The translations under genes were made by a program, and so were the position numbers. Positions 15,877 to 28,264 of a stretch of 64,000 bases of DNA are shown here, in pieces. Source of the stretch: an uncultured Bacteroidales bacterium. GTDB taxonomy: Bacteria; Bacteroidota; Bacteroidia; Bacteroidales; F082. The notes beneath the pieces were generated by a model. It saw only the letters and a list, made by a program, of their open reading frames with translations. It was not told the DNA's origin and made no database searches. The first letter of the stretch is position 1, and the number at the start of each line of letters is the position of its first letter. The DNA lies in contig CAMHJX010000008.1 of assembly GCA_946185535.1 (NCBI GenBank), positions 1-64,000 of the forward strand, given 5' to 3'.

Positions 15877-15948
15877 TCGAAAAATTCAGCGGGCTATATC
15901 AATCAAATTATGTGCCAGCCTGCATGAAAAGCGAGTAATTTCAAAGAA

Positions 15949-16503
15949 TTGGATGAAATGTTCATCAAGAATGACACGATAACGCTTCGTTGTGCCGAGC
16001 CCGAGGATGCCGGACAGATTTTCCTTTGGGAGAACGATCGCGACATCTGGCGGGTCAGCGGGACACACGTGCCCTACACCCGTTTCCAGATTGAGCAATT
16101 CCTTTTGGGTAACAACGACTTGTTCAGCAATAAGCAACTCCGCCTGATGATTGACCTGACCGAAAGCGGGCAGTCCATCGGCTGCATCGACATTTTCGAC
16201 TATGACGGCATCAACCAACGGGCGGGCTTGGGCATTTTGATTGACAAAGCGTTTCGCCAACAGGGCTATGCCAAGGCAGCTTTGGCTTTGTGCATTGAAT
16301 ATCTATTCAAGGATGTCATGCTGCATCAAGTGTATTGTTCCATTGATGAAACCAATACAGAGAGTCAGCAACTGTTTGTCGGCCAAGGATTTGAATTATG
16401 CGGGAAACGAAAGGATTGGATAAAAACAGAAGAGGGATATTTGGATGTTCTCGAGTATCAGTTGATATCTCAGGTTGATACCACAGTTTTTTCCCGATTT
16501 TAA
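15949..16503 (+). CDS. GNAT family N-acetyltransferase (RimJ/RimL type)
   Basis: A 184-residue protein with the RimJ/RimL-type GNAT layout: ITLRCAEPEDAGQIFLWENDRDIW at the N-terminus, IGCIDIFDYDGINQRAGLGILID as the central strands, and the acetyl-CoA loop FRQQGYAKAALALCIEYLF, then DETNTESQQLFVGQGFELCGKRKDW. It transfers acetyl from acetyl-CoA to an unknown amine or protein N-terminus. ATG at 15949 is used; ATG at 15958 (MFIKNDT) is equally possible. It is 31 bp upstream of mltG and probably co-transcribed. Confidence 0.85.
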   Translation: MDEMFIKNDTITLRCAEPEDAGQIFLWENDRDIWRVSGTHVPYTRFQIEQFLLGNNDLFSNKQLRLMIDLTESGQSIGCIDIFDYDGINQRAGLGILIDKAFRQQGYAKAALALCIEYLFKDVMLHQVYCSIDETNTESQQLFVGQGFELCGKRKDWIKTEEGYLDVLEYQLISQVDTTVFSRF

Positions 16504-16534
16504 GCATTTTACAATCAAAAAGAATAACACGTAT

Positions 16535-17638
16535 ATGGTCAAAATAGAAACAAAGCTCCCTGATGAGAAAAAGCCGCGCAAAAGCGGCAAAAAGAAAAAC
16601 AGCAAAAGCTCGAAACGTACCGTATGGCTCGTGCTCATTATCTTGCTGATCTTTGCTGCAGCATTCGGCTACTGGGGCTACAAAACCGTTATGTCGCCCA
16701 ATGTGAAGACCGCGGATGGGAAACCTGTCGAGCTATTCATCCCGACGGGCTCCAATTATGACCAAGTGAAAGCCCTCTTGGCGGAAACGCATTGCATCGT
16801 CAATGAGAAGGGCTTCGATTGGTTGGCGGAGAAGAAAGACTTGCCCGCCAACATCCATTCTGGCCACTACGTGTTGAAAAACGGCATGACCAACAACCAA
16901 CTTGTCAACATGCTGCGCGGCGGACTGCAAACACCCGTGAAGGTCACCTTCAACAATATGAGAGATGTGAACCAACTGGCTGGCCGTATCGCATCCCAAA
17001 TCGAAGCCGACTCCACTTCCCTATCCAATCGGCTCCACAACCAGGAATATATCAAGCAATTGGGCTTTAACAAATACACCATCCCTGCCCTATTCTTGCC
17101 CGACACCTATGAGTTCTACTGGAACACCGATGCCGAAGGCTTTGTAAACCGTATGTTTCAGGAATACAACAAGTTCTGGAATGAAGAGCGCAAGCAACAG
17201 GCCCAAACCAAGGGCTTGACACCTGTTCAGGTCAGTACCCTGGCCTCCATTGTCAACAAAGAAACCAACATGAGCGACGAGATGCCTCGCGTGGCTGGCG
17301 TCTACCTCAATCGGCTGAAAAGTAACTGGCTGTTACAAGCCGATCCCACTCTTGTCTTCGCATGGAACGACTTCACCATCAAGCGGGTGCTTGACCGTCA
17401 CAAAGAAATCGAATCACCTTATAACACCTACAAATATCCTGGCCTACCTCCTGGCCCTATCTGTATCCCTTCCCTCGCCGCCGTTAAGGCTGTGCTGAAT
17501 GCCGAAGATCACCATTACTTCTACTTCTGCGCCAAGGAGGACTTTTCGGGCTATCACAACTTTGCCAAGACCTTAGCCGAGCACAACCGCAATGCAGCCA
17601 AATACCAACAGGCATTGAACCAAAGAGGAATTAGATAG
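16535..17638 (+). CDS. mltG: Endolytic murein transglycosylase MltG
   Basis: A 367-residue inner-membrane enzyme that cuts nascent peptidoglycan strands and is thought to set glycan chain length. A basic cytoplasmic N-terminus (KKPRKSGKKKNSKSSKR) is followed by one membrane span (29-50) and a LysM-like region. The YceG domain carries the catalytic glutamate in ASIVNKETNMSDEMPRVAGVYLNRL and the NTYKYPGLPPGPICIPS signature. The frame is open to 16475 upstream, but MVKIETKLPDEKK at 16535 is the natural start. Confidence 0.93.
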   Translation: MVKIETKLPDEKKPRKSGKKKNSKSSKRTVWLVLIILLIFAAAFGYWGYKTVMSPNVKTADGKPVELFIPTGSNYDQVKALLAETHCIVNEKGFDWLAEKKDLPANIHSGHYVLKNGMTNNQLVNMLRGGLQTPVKVTFNNMRDVNQLAGRIASQIEADSTSLSNRLHNQEYIKQLGFNKYTIPALFLPDTYEFYWNTDAEGFVNRMFQEYNKFWNEERKQQAQTKGLTPVQVSTLASIVNKETNMSDEMPRVAGVYLNRLKSNWLLQADPTLVFAWNDFTIKRVLDRHKEIESPYNTYKYPGLPPGPICIPSLAAVKAVLNAEDHHYFYFCAKEDFSGYHNFAKTLAEHNRNAAKYQQALNQRGIR

Positions 17639-17642
17639 CTAA

Positions 17643-17695
17643 GGCCCCTGAGCCCGTCGAAGGGCCGACCTAAAACTTCGACAGGCTCAGCAACC
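17643..17695. repeat. Inverted pair of the CCTGAGCC..GTCGAAGG repeat
   Basis: CCTGAGCCCGTCGAAGGGCC is followed by CTTCGACAGGCTCAG in reverse orientation, giving a 15-bp stem with one mismatch. It lies between mltG and the phosphohexomutase gene. The same repeat family occurs inside two genes, at 38477-38500 and 46763-46810. Confidence 0.8.
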
Positions 17696-17743
17696 TGCTT
17701 TAACTGAACAACTGAATAACTGAATAACTAAACAACTGATAAA

Positions 17744-19087
17744 ATGAAAGCATTCAAAGCATACGACATCCGTGGCGAATGGGGCACCGACCTCAACGAA
17801 ACCATCGCCTACCGCATCGGTTATTTCTTGCCTGATGTGCTCGACACCAACACATATCTCGTGGGACGCGACATGCGCCTCTCATCTCCCACGCTCTTTG
17901 ATAATCTTACCCGTGGCCTCACCGACCGTGGCAAAAACGTCGACTTCATCGGCCTTTCCACTACGCCTTTGGTCTATTGGTCGACAGCCAAATATGGGTA
18001 TGGTGCGTCCATCCAAATCACGGCCTCGCACAATCCGAAGCACCACAATGGACTCAAGATTTCGGCCAAGGATGCTCTTCCCGTGGGCTACGATACCGGT
18101 TTGAACCGACTTGAAGCTCTTGTGGCGAGCAATAAAGCCACCGTGCCCTGTGAGAAAAAAGGCATCATTCGCGAAAAGAATGTCTATGCCGACTACTTGG
18201 CCTTCCAGAAGCAGTTTGTGGGACCGCACGACAACCTCAACATCGCCGTAGACTGTAGCAATGGCATGTCATCCATCTTTGTCCACGAGCTGATTGGCGA
18301 AGCGCATTACATCAACGACACCTTGGACGGCAATTTCCCCAACCATGAGCCCAATCCTCTGGAAGCCAACGCGCAGGAACAAATCAAGGCTTTGGTGAAG
18401 AAAGAGGGATGCGACATCGGTCTGCTCTTCGACGGCGATGCCGACCGCATCACATTCATCGACGAGAAAGGCCGTTTCATCAGTCCCGACCTCATCATTG
18501 CTTTCTTGGGCGACTATTTCATTGGAGAGCAAAAACAAAAAGGCATTGTGTTGCAAGACATCCGCAGTTCGCGTGCCATACAGGAATACCTCAACCGATA
18601 CCAGGCTAAGGTGGAGACTTGGCGTGTAGGTCGCGCTTACGCGGCTTTGAAACTCCGTGAGTTGGATGGATGCTACGGTGGCGAACTTGCTGGTCACTAC
18701 TATTTCCGAGATTTCTATTATTCCGACTCTGCCTTGCTGGCCGCATCCATCGTGCTCAGACTCTTGTCCGAACGCAAGAAAGAAAGCAAGACCATGAGCC
18801 AAATCATTGATGAGATATCACCATATAACAATTCGGGCGAGATCAATTTCAAAATTGAGCGCAAACAAGAGGCTATGGATGCTGTCAAAGACCACTTCGC
18901 CCGAATTGAGAAGCCGGAGCGTTTCTTGGACTTCGATGGTTATCGCTTGGACTATCCCGACTGGTGGCTTAATATCAGACCTTCCAATACGGAGCCGTAT
19001 CTGCGTTTCCTTTGCGAGGCCAAGAGTGAGGCCAAACTGAAGGAAATCATCGACACAGTGACGGGAATTATTCACAAATTCGAATAA
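17744..19087 (+). CDS. manB: Phosphomannomutase/phosphoglucomutase
   Basis: A 447-residue alpha-D-phosphohexomutase that interconverts hexose 6- and 1-phosphates for sugar nucleotide synthesis. The phosphoserine is Ser95 in TASHNPKHHNG, the magnesium loop is LFDGDADRITF, the sugar-specificity loop is GGELAGHYYFRD and the phosphate site is RPSNTEPYLRF. Length and motifs match the bacterial PMM/PGM (AlgC/ManB) group; specificity for mannose or glucose cannot be told. Confidence 0.9.
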   Translation: MKAFKAYDIRGEWGTDLNETIAYRIGYFLPDVLDTNTYLVGRDMRLSSPTLFDNLTRGLTDRGKNVDFIGLSTTPLVYWSTAKYGYGASIQITASHNPKHHNGLKISAKDALPVGYDTGLNRLEALVASNKATVPCEKKGIIREKNVYADYLAFQKQFVGPHDNLNIAVDCSNGMSSIFVHELIGEAHYINDTLDGNFPNHEPNPLEANAQEQIKALVKKEGCDIGLLFDGDADRITFIDEKGRFISPDLIIAFLGDYFIGEQKQKGIVLQDIRSSRAIQEYLNRYQAKVETWRVGRAYAALKLRELDGCYGGELAGHYYFRDFYYSDSALLAASIVLRLLSERKKESKTMSQIIDEISPYNNSGEINFKIERKQEAMDAVKDHFARIEKPERFLDFDGYRLDYPDWWLNIRPSNTEPYLRFLCEAKSEAKLKEIIDTVTGIIHKFE

Positions 19088-19120
19088 CCAAGGATGCTCC
19101 CTCAATGAGGGATTGGGCAA

Positions 19121-19996
19121 ATGAAGCACAAGCTGATTTCAATTCTTCTCGCATTGTCGTTTTGTTCCGCATGGGCACAACAACCTACCGATTCCATTGT
19201 CAGGCGCAATGCCAAAATCGTTTTTGGGAGCCATGCCGTAATCTATGGCGGTACGGTAGTTGGACTGAACCGGCTTTGGTTCAAGGACTGCCAATGGGTT
19301 GGCATTCATACCATTAACGACAATGGTGACTGGCTTCAGATGGACAAGTTGTGTCACGCTACCACTTCTTACCACACTAGTTTATTTGGTGATGAAAGCA
19401 TGCGCTTGGCAGGTTTGGACTCGAAACGGTCTGCCCTTTATGGCGGTGCTTATTCCTTGCTTTTCATGACCACCATCGAGCTTATGGATGCTGGATATGA
19501 AGGCTGGGGCTTTTCGTGGGGCGACATGGCTGCCGATGTCAGTGGTATCGCGCTTTATACCACCCAACAACTGCTTTGGGACGAACAGCGTATCAGCCTG
19601 AAATACTCATTCCACCCTACCGAATATGCCCAATACAATCCTGAAGAATTAGGCCACAACCTGATAAGCCAGTCTTTGAAGGACTATAACGGAATCACCC
19701 TTTGGGTCGCCTTCAATGTCAAGGAATTGCTGTTGGATTCGGAAAGTAGCTTCCCCGAATGGCTCACCGTCGATTTTGGCTACGGTGCCAAAGGCATGGT
19801 TGAGCCACAGCCCACCGCCGATTTCGACCGTGTACGACAATTCTATCTCGCTCCAGGTGTTGACTTGGCGAAACTCCCCGTTGAGAACCGCTATTTAAAA
19901 GCAGTACTGAGAGCACTGAGCTTCATCAAACTGCCTACGCCCGCATTGGAGTACAATGCTTCCGAGAAATTCGTTTGGCATTGGCTCTATTTCTGA
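19121..19996 (+). CDS. DUF2279-like envelope protein
   Basis: A 291-residue protein with a signal peptide (CSAWAQ). The segment WLQMDKLCHATTSYHTS matches the DUF2279 signature (DK-x-x-H), and YGGAYSLLFMTTIELMDAGYEGWGFSWGDMAADVSG also fits that family, found in Bacteroidota and Proteobacteria envelopes. Function is unknown. It lies 33 bp after the phosphohexomutase gene. Confidence 0.7.
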   Translation: MKHKLISILLALSFCSAWAQQPTDSIVRRNAKIVFGSHAVIYGGTVVGLNRLWFKDCQWVGIHTINDNGDWLQMDKLCHATTSYHTSLFGDESMRLAGLDSKRSALYGGAYSLLFMTTIELMDAGYEGWGFSWGDMAADVSGIALYTTQQLLWDEQRISLKYSFHPTEYAQYNPEELGHNLISQSLKDYNGITLWVAFNVKELLLDSESSFPEWLTVDFGYGAKGMVEPQPTADFDRVRQFYLAPGVDLAKLPVENRYLKAVLRALSFIKLPTPALEYNASEKFVWHWLYF

Positions 19997-20005
19997 AAAA
20001 AGACT

Positions 20006-20013
20006 TATTTTTG
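20006..20013 (+). promoter_or_regulatory. TAnnTTTG promoter of the TPR lipoprotein
   Basis: TATTTTTG followed by CAG, 18 bp before the ATG. It begins 10 bp after the stop of the preceding gene. Confidence 0.65.
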
Positions 20014-20031
20014 CAGCAAAAATTTACTGAA

Positions 20032-20442
20032 ATGAAGAAACTAGCATTGATAATCACCACCATTTGTGTTGTTTTCCTGGCCAGTTGCGAAAATCCTGCC
20101 AAATCCCGCCTTTACACGGAAGAAGGCTCCAAACAACTGCTTCGCTATAGTGATTATAAAAAAGCAGAAGAGATCCTTACCGAGGCTATCAAATACGACA
20201 AAAGTAACTTCGAAGCCTATTATTACCGTGGCTGCGCCAAAGTGAATGCCATGAAATACAACGAAGCCATTGCCGATTTTGAAAAGGCTGTTGAACTGAA
20301 GCCCGACTATGCCGATGCCTATTTCAACATGGGCAAAACCTATTTCCTGATGAATAATGAGGACAAGGCATGCGAGTATTATAAGTTAGCGGATAAATAT
20401 GGTCGGGCCAACATGGAGGATTATCTCAGAAGATGCAATTAA
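20032..20442 (+). CDS. Small TPR lipoprotein
   Basis: A 136-residue protein with a lipoprotein signal (FLASC, Cys19) and about three tetratricopeptide units (YKKAEEILTEAIKYDKSNFEAYYYRG, MKYNEAIADFEKAVELKPDYADAYFNMG, EDKACEYYKLADKYG). It probably acts as a protein-binding scaffold at the membrane. The frame is open upstream to 19975, but the promoter at 20006 and the signal peptide fix the start at 20032. Confidence 0.8.
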   Translation: MKKLALIITTICVVFLASCENPAKSRLYTEEGSKQLLRYSDYKKAEEILTEAIKYDKSNFEAYYYRGCAKVNAMKYNEAIADFEKAVELKPDYADAYFNMGKTYFLMNNEDKACEYYKLADKYGRANMEDYLRRCN

Positions 20443-20454
20443 GGAAAACCAAAA

Positions 20455-20507
20455 CGAAACCTACCTCCTTTAGATTCTCGCAGGAATGACATAGGTGGTA
20501 GGTTTCG
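20455..20507. terminator. Bidirectional terminator with repeat-type loop
   Basis: CGAAACCTACCTCCT pairs with AGGTGGTAGGTTTCG (one mismatch) between the converging TPR and MORN genes. The loop TAGATTCTCGCAGGAATGAC is nearly the same as the loop of the rpoD terminator at 13073-13127. Confidence 0.65.
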
Positions 20508-20510
20508 TAT

Positions 20511-21188
20511 TCAGTACACAAACTCGCCAAAAGTCTCTTCGGCAATGACGTCGCCTTCCTCATTGTAGGTCTTCCAAGTGCCCGATTTCTTTCCCTTCGT
20601 ATATTGTCCTTCTTCTTTTAGGGCTGTGCTGGGATAATAGGTCTTGGTCGGACCTTCAAGCAGCCCTTCATGGTATTGGCATTCCATGACTAAAGAGCCT
20701 GTGTCGGAGTACTTCTTGCATTTTCCTTCGGGTTGACCCTCAACAAATTGCGTTTCCTCGGCCAGCACGCCGTTTTGTGGATTATAGATCCTTGACCAGC
20801 CGTGAACCTTGCCCTCTTTGTTGTCCTCCACCAAACGAAGCTGACCCGATTGGGCGTCATAATACTTCCACTCCCCGTCTTTCTTTTGGTTCAGGTAAAA
20901 GCCAGTGGCAATCACCCTGCCGTTTGGGGCGTAGGTCTTGTTCAACGCCTTTTCGCCCGACTTGTCGAACTCGTTGGTAGCCTTCAAGTTACCTTGTTCG
21001 TCATAATATCGGAAAGTACCCTTGCACTTGTCGTTCTTGAACGCTCCTTCGTAACGCAGCTGCCCGTTGGGATAAAAGTCGCGCCACTGCCCTTGACGAC
21101 GGCCTTTCGAGTCGATTTGGTTGAAGTCCTGGGCCATGGCAAATACCGTAAGCAACAAAGCTGCAATGATGAGGCAATATCTTTTCAT
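20511..21188 (-). CDS. MORN_2 repeat protein (YwqK type), secreted
   Basis: A 225-residue protein with a signal peptide (VFAMAQ), then about seven MORN_2-type repeats (GQWRDFYPNGQLRYEGAFKND, GEWKYYDAQSGQLRLVEDNKEG, GPTKTYYPSTALKEEGQYTKGKKSG). These build a beta-rich elongated protein. Annotation pipelines often name such proteins YwqK-family antitoxins, but a secreted form without a partner toxin gives no support for that role. Function unknown. Confidence 0.75.
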   Translation of the reverse strand: MKRYCLIIAALLLTVFAMAQDFNQIDSKGRRQGQWRDFYPNGQLRYEGAFKNDKCKGTFRYYDEQGNLKATNEFDKSGEKALNKTYAPNGRVIATGFYLNQKKDGEWKYYDAQSGQLRLVEDNKEGKVHGWSRIYNPQNGVLAEETQFVEGQPEGKCKKYSDTGSLVMECQYHEGLLEGPTKTYYPSTALKEEGQYTKGKKSGTWKTYNEEGDVIAEETFGEFVY

Positions 21189-21229
21189 GATTTCTTCAGT
21201 TTTGAGGCTGCAATTTTAAGGAAATAACT

Positions 21230-21237
21230 TAATTTTG
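21230..21237 (+). promoter_or_regulatory. TAnnTTTG promoter of recR
   Basis: TAATTTTG followed by CCGCG, 13 bp before the recR ATG, giving a very short leader. The MORN gene diverges from the same 60-bp region. Confidence 0.6.
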
Positions 21238-21250
21238 CCGCGATTATTGT

Positions 21251-21862
21251 ATGGCCGAGTATTCATCCATATTACTTGAGAATGCGGTAGAGTCGCTATC
21301 AAAATTGCCTGGCATTGGTAAGAAGACGGCTTTGCGCCTAGCGTTGCACCTGCTCAATAGCGAAGATCTGGAAACCGAGCAACTTGCTGATTCTTTGCTG
21401 AAAATGAAGCACAACATCATGCTTTGCGAACGGTGCTACAACATCAGCGACACAAAAGTATGCTCTATTTGCAGTAATCCGCATCGCGACGAGAACACGC
21501 TATGCGTGGTGGCCGACATGCGTGATGTGCTGGCCATTGAGCGCACGGCTTCCTACAACGGACTCTATCATGTGTTGGGTGGGGTCATTAGTCCAATTGA
21601 AGGCATCTCGCCTAATGACTTGAAGATAGCACAATTGGTACAACGCACGCAAAAAGAAGACATTAAGGAAATTATCTTGGCCTTGCCTGCCACCATTGAG
21701 GGTGACACGACCAACTTTTACATTTTCAGGCAACTGAAAGACTTTGAAGGAAAGATTTCGGTGATTTCGAAAGGCATTGCCGTTGGCGATGCTTTGGAAT
21801 ATGTCGATGAGGTGACCTTGGGAAGGTCGATACAGAACCGAATTCCGTTCAATCAGAAATGA
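21251..21862 (+). CDS. recR: Recombination mediator RecR
   Basis: A 203-residue DNA repair protein that, with RecO and RecF, loads RecA on gapped DNA. It has the N-terminal helix-hairpin-helix (LSKLPGIGKKTALRLALHLL), a four-cysteine zinc motif (CERCYNISDTKVCSIC), a Toprim domain (TLCVVADMRDVLAIERT..YHVLGGVISPIEGISP) and the C-terminal Walker-B-like part. Length is normal for the family. Confidence 0.95.
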   Translation: MAEYSSILLENAVESLSKLPGIGKKTALRLALHLLNSEDLETEQLADSLLKMKHNIMLCERCYNISDTKVCSICSNPHRDENTLCVVADMRDVLAIERTASYNGLYHVLGGVISPIEGISPNDLKIAQLVQRTQKEDIKEIILALPATIEGDTTNFYIFRQLKDFEGKISVISKGIAVGDALEYVDEVTLGRSIQNRIPFNQK

Positions 21863-21907
21863 TGATTGAAAGGCTCATTGACGATGCTTGGACAAGCTCA
21901 GCAGCGT

Positions 21908-22156
21908 TCAATCCAACATGAGGGTTTCGGAAAACAAATCCAATTGGTTCTCAGTGAGGTACAAATCCGTGGGAACCTCATATTCGTACGCCGTGATGAA
22001 CCGCTCTATGTTTTTCTTGATCAGCTTGATGGGTGTTGTACGGCGGGCTTTGCAGTAATTGCGTAGCGAACGGTACTGCCCTGCCGACAACTTGAAGGTA
22101 ATCGCATGGTAATGGTAATTGCGACGCTTCCTCTTCTTGCTTTGTTGGAGTGCCAT
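21908..22156 (-). CDS. Small basic hypothetical protein
   Basis: An 82-residue protein from ATG 22156: a basic N-terminus (QQSKKRKRRNYHYHAITFKLSAGQ) and a helical middle (YRSLRNYCKARRTTPIKLIKKNIERFI). The frame continues upstream to 22345 but would run through the pfkB promoter, so the internal start is used. KRKRR and the ITFKLSAGQYRSLRNYC pattern resemble a ribbon-helix-helix or other small DNA-binding protein, but I cannot assign a family. It converges with recR. Confidence 0.55.
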   Translation of the reverse strand: MALQQSKKRKRRNYHYHAITFKLSAGQYRSLRNYCKARRTTPIKLIKKNIERFITAYEYEVPTDLYLTENQLDLFSETLMLD

Positions 22157-22225
22157 AACACATTGATTTGAAGGCACGAAATAACATAATAAAAACGTGA
22201 AATCCAAATTCTCACAAAAGTTTTC

Positions 22226-22233
22226 TACTTTTG
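22226..22233 (+). promoter_or_regulatory. TAnnTTTG promoter of the PfkB kinase gene
   Basis: TACTTTTG, 20 bp before the ATG. An AAAGGA ribosome-site-like stretch lies just before the start codon. Confidence 0.65.
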
Positions 22234-22253
22234 TCCTCCAAAACAAAGGAATC

Positions 22254-23150
22254 ATGAAGATTACCGTCATTGGAGAATCCAACATCGACATTGCAGTGAA
22301 GCCCCATGCCGAAGCAAATGACAAGGGTTGCATATCAGGAAGCATCGCTTTCCATCATGGAGGCGTGGCCCGTAACATCGCCCATAACCTTTGTCTGTTG
22401 GGCCATGAAGTGAAGTTGGTAAGTGTTTTTGGCATCGATGATTTTGCCAGCCGCATGATATCCGACTGCAAGCAAATCGGTATGGATTTGTCGCTTTCCG
22501 ACCAGTTTGAAGATGCGAAAAGTCCCATTTTCCTCAGTTTCAATGACGACACGGGTAATATGGTTTCAGCGATTTCCGATGTAAGCCTTAACGAGCGTAT
22601 GGATTTGGGTTGGCTCAAAAACAAGATGGAAGTCATAAACACATCGGACATCGTGGTTGCTGACACACTGCTCAGCACGGAAGCCCTCGCCTATCTCATC
22701 GACCATTGCGAGGCTCCCTTATACATTGATGCGGTTTCTCCAGGTAAAGCCTTGAGGTTTGCGAAGGCTATGAGAATAGCAAAAAAGCATGCCGTCTATG
22801 CATTGAAATGCAACATGGCTGAGGCGGAGCAAATCACTAGTGAAGGCACAGCAATTGAAGCATCCAAAAAACTGTATGACAATGGTGTATACAATGTCTA
22901 TTTAACCTTAGGTTCAAGTGGCGTTGTCTGTTGTTCAGAAGGTGTTGTAACCACTTATCCAGCCCTTCCTACAGCTATTGTCAACGTGACAGGTTCGGGC
23001 GATGCGTTCTTTGCTGGCGTGATTCATGCCCATGCAAATGGACACTTTGGAAAGGATGCGGTTGCTTTTGGCTTGAAGGCCGCCCAACACAACATAAAAA
23101 ACGAAGCGCCGGTGAATCCGACGCTTCGCGTTGATGTTTTCTGCAAATGA
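22254..23150 (+). CDS. PfkB/ribokinase family carbohydrate kinase
   Basis: A 298-residue kinase. PfkB signatures: HHGGVARNIAHNLCLLG near the N-terminus and VNVTGSGDAFFAGVIHAHANG near the C-terminus, where GSGDAF holds the catalytic Asp and the anion hole. It phosphorylates a sugar or nucleoside. The IGESNIDIAVKPHAEANDKGCISG start resembles pseudouridine kinase-like members, but the substrate is not certain. Start at 22254 is set by the promoter at 22226 and the family N-terminus. Confidence 0.85.
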   Translation: MKITVIGESNIDIAVKPHAEANDKGCISGSIAFHHGGVARNIAHNLCLLGHEVKLVSVFGIDDFASRMISDCKQIGMDLSLSDQFEDAKSPIFLSFNDDTGNMVSAISDVSLNERMDLGWLKNKMEVINTSDIVVADTLLSTEALAYLIDHCEAPLYIDAVSPGKALRFAKAMRIAKKHAVYALKCNMAEAEQITSEGTAIEASKKLYDNGVYNVYLTLGSSGVVCCSEGVVTTYPALPTAIVNVTGSGDAFFAGVIHAHANGHFGKDAVAFGLKAAQHNIKNEAPVNPTLRVDVFCK

Positions 23151-23157
23151 TTAATTC

Positions 23158-23937
23158 TTAGAAACTGAATCCAATACGGCCTAAAACCATAATTGGGTGA
23201 ACTGTTCCAAAGCTAGGATAATCTACATCTTTTGTCGTTACGTTATCGTTGAGAGTCGTGGTTTTCAAGGTATGCTCACTATTGACAGTGGCACTGCCAA
23301 GATCATAGAAGCTGCAACCAATGACGAGATTCTTGGCCACTTCGAAGCCGATGCCAGCTTGATATGCAAAGGTGAAGGCCTTTTCAAAATCCTGAATTTC
23401 TGTAACTTGAGTTTCTATCCCAAACAAAGTACCTTTGGTAACGGTTTCCATGTCTGTGATTAAACGCAGGTTGCCGCCTGCACCAGCTTCAATGTAAATG
23501 CCAAGATTGGAGTTGAAATGGAAAATATAATTCAAACCCACCATAGCAGGAATGTTGACATATTTAGGCGTAGCATTATATTTGAAACTACCACCAATAA
23601 ACTGACCGCCAGCTTCTCCTTCTTGATTGCGATAAGCATTCTTCAATTCTTTAGTAGGGCCATTGTAGAAGCCGTCCACTGAAAGCAAAACGCCCAAGCC
23701 ATTGACACCAACGTTGTAATACCACTTGAGGCCAGCATTAAAGCCCATGCCAGCACCAGCATCGCTTACACTAGGCGTTGTCAAGGCGAAATTGCCATAG
23801 AAAGGTCCATCATACTTAGCATAATCTTTCATCGGGAAAGTAGCACTGAGAAACATAGCACCTCTAGATTGCGCCATTGCCTGACCACCCAAAACCAGCA
23901 TGAGGGTCATTGCAAACACTTTTAATAGTTTATTCAT
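23158..23937 (-). CDS. Outer-membrane beta-barrel protein (porin-like family)
   Basis: A 259-residue protein with a signal peptide (GGQAMAQ) and an eight-stranded OmpX/OmpW-like barrel pattern (GAGMGFNAGLKWYYNVGVNGLGVLLSVDGFY, VNIPAMVGLNYIFHFNSNLGIYIEAGAG, TFAYQAGIGFEVAKNLVIGCSFYDLG). The chain ends with an aromatic (RIGFSF), the signal for barrel assembly. Ligand unknown. It converges with the kinase gene 7 bp away. Confidence 0.75.
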   Translation of the reverse strand: MNKLLKVFAMTLMLVLGGQAMAQSRGAMFLSATFPMKDYAKYDGPFYGNFALTTPSVSDAGAGMGFNAGLKWYYNVGVNGLGVLLSVDGFYNGPTKELKNAYRNQEGEAGGQFIGGSFKYNATPKYVNIPAMVGLNYIFHFNSNLGIYIEAGAGGNLRLITDMETVTKGTLFGIETQVTEIQDFEKAFTFAYQAGIGFEVAKNLVIGCSFYDLGSATVNSEHTLKTTTLNDNVTTKDVDYPSFGTVHPIMVLGRIGFSF

Positions 23938-23984
23938 CTCTTTGATAATTTAAGGTTAGTTTTTCCGTTTGAATTAAAACGCGG

Positions 23985-23992
23985 CAAAATTA
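23985..23992 (-). promoter_or_regulatory. TAnnTTTG promoter of the porin-like gene
   Basis: TAATTTTG followed by CCGCG on the minus strand. It lies only 11 bp from the divergent promoter at 24004-24011, so the two polymerase sites overlap. Confidence 0.65.
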
Positions 23993-24003
23993 CAAAAAAT
24001 TTG

Positions 24004-24011
24004 TATTTTTG
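24004..24011 (+). promoter_or_regulatory. TAnnTTTG promoter of the membrane protein/ligA pair
   Basis: TATTTTTG followed by CGATT, 18 bp before the ATG at 24030. This excludes the longer frame start at 24009. Confidence 0.65.
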
Positions 24012-24029
24012 CGATTCAATTGGATTATT

Positions 24030-26803
<2,774 letters not shown>

Positions 26804-26813
26804 TAAAAAACAC

Positions 26814-26821
26814 TACCTTTG
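26814..26821 (+). promoter_or_regulatory. TAnnTTTG promoter of eno
   Basis: TACCTTTG followed by CAC, with ATTG 19 bp upstream as -33 element. It gives a leader of about 60 nt that contains the 28-bp AT-rich repeat. Confidence 0.7.
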
Positions 26822-26839
26822 CACTTCGGTTTTAAACCA

Positions 26840-28192
<1,353 letters not shown>

Positions 28193-28210
28193 TCTTGTGA
28201 TTTCAAATTG

Positions 28211-28246
28211 AAAAGCCGTGCTTCGATTCACGAGGCACGGCTTTTT
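28211..28246. terminator. Bidirectional terminator between eno and the aminotransferase
   Basis: AAAAGCCGTGC pairs with GCACGGCTTTTT around a 13-nt loop, between converging genes. Confidence 0.8.
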
Positions 28247-28264
28247 CTATGTGGCGAGATAGTA

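Noticed and set aside
20511-21188. Antitoxin role for the MORN protein (YwqK naming)
   Set aside because: It has a signal peptide and no partner toxin gene, so only the repeat architecture is reported.
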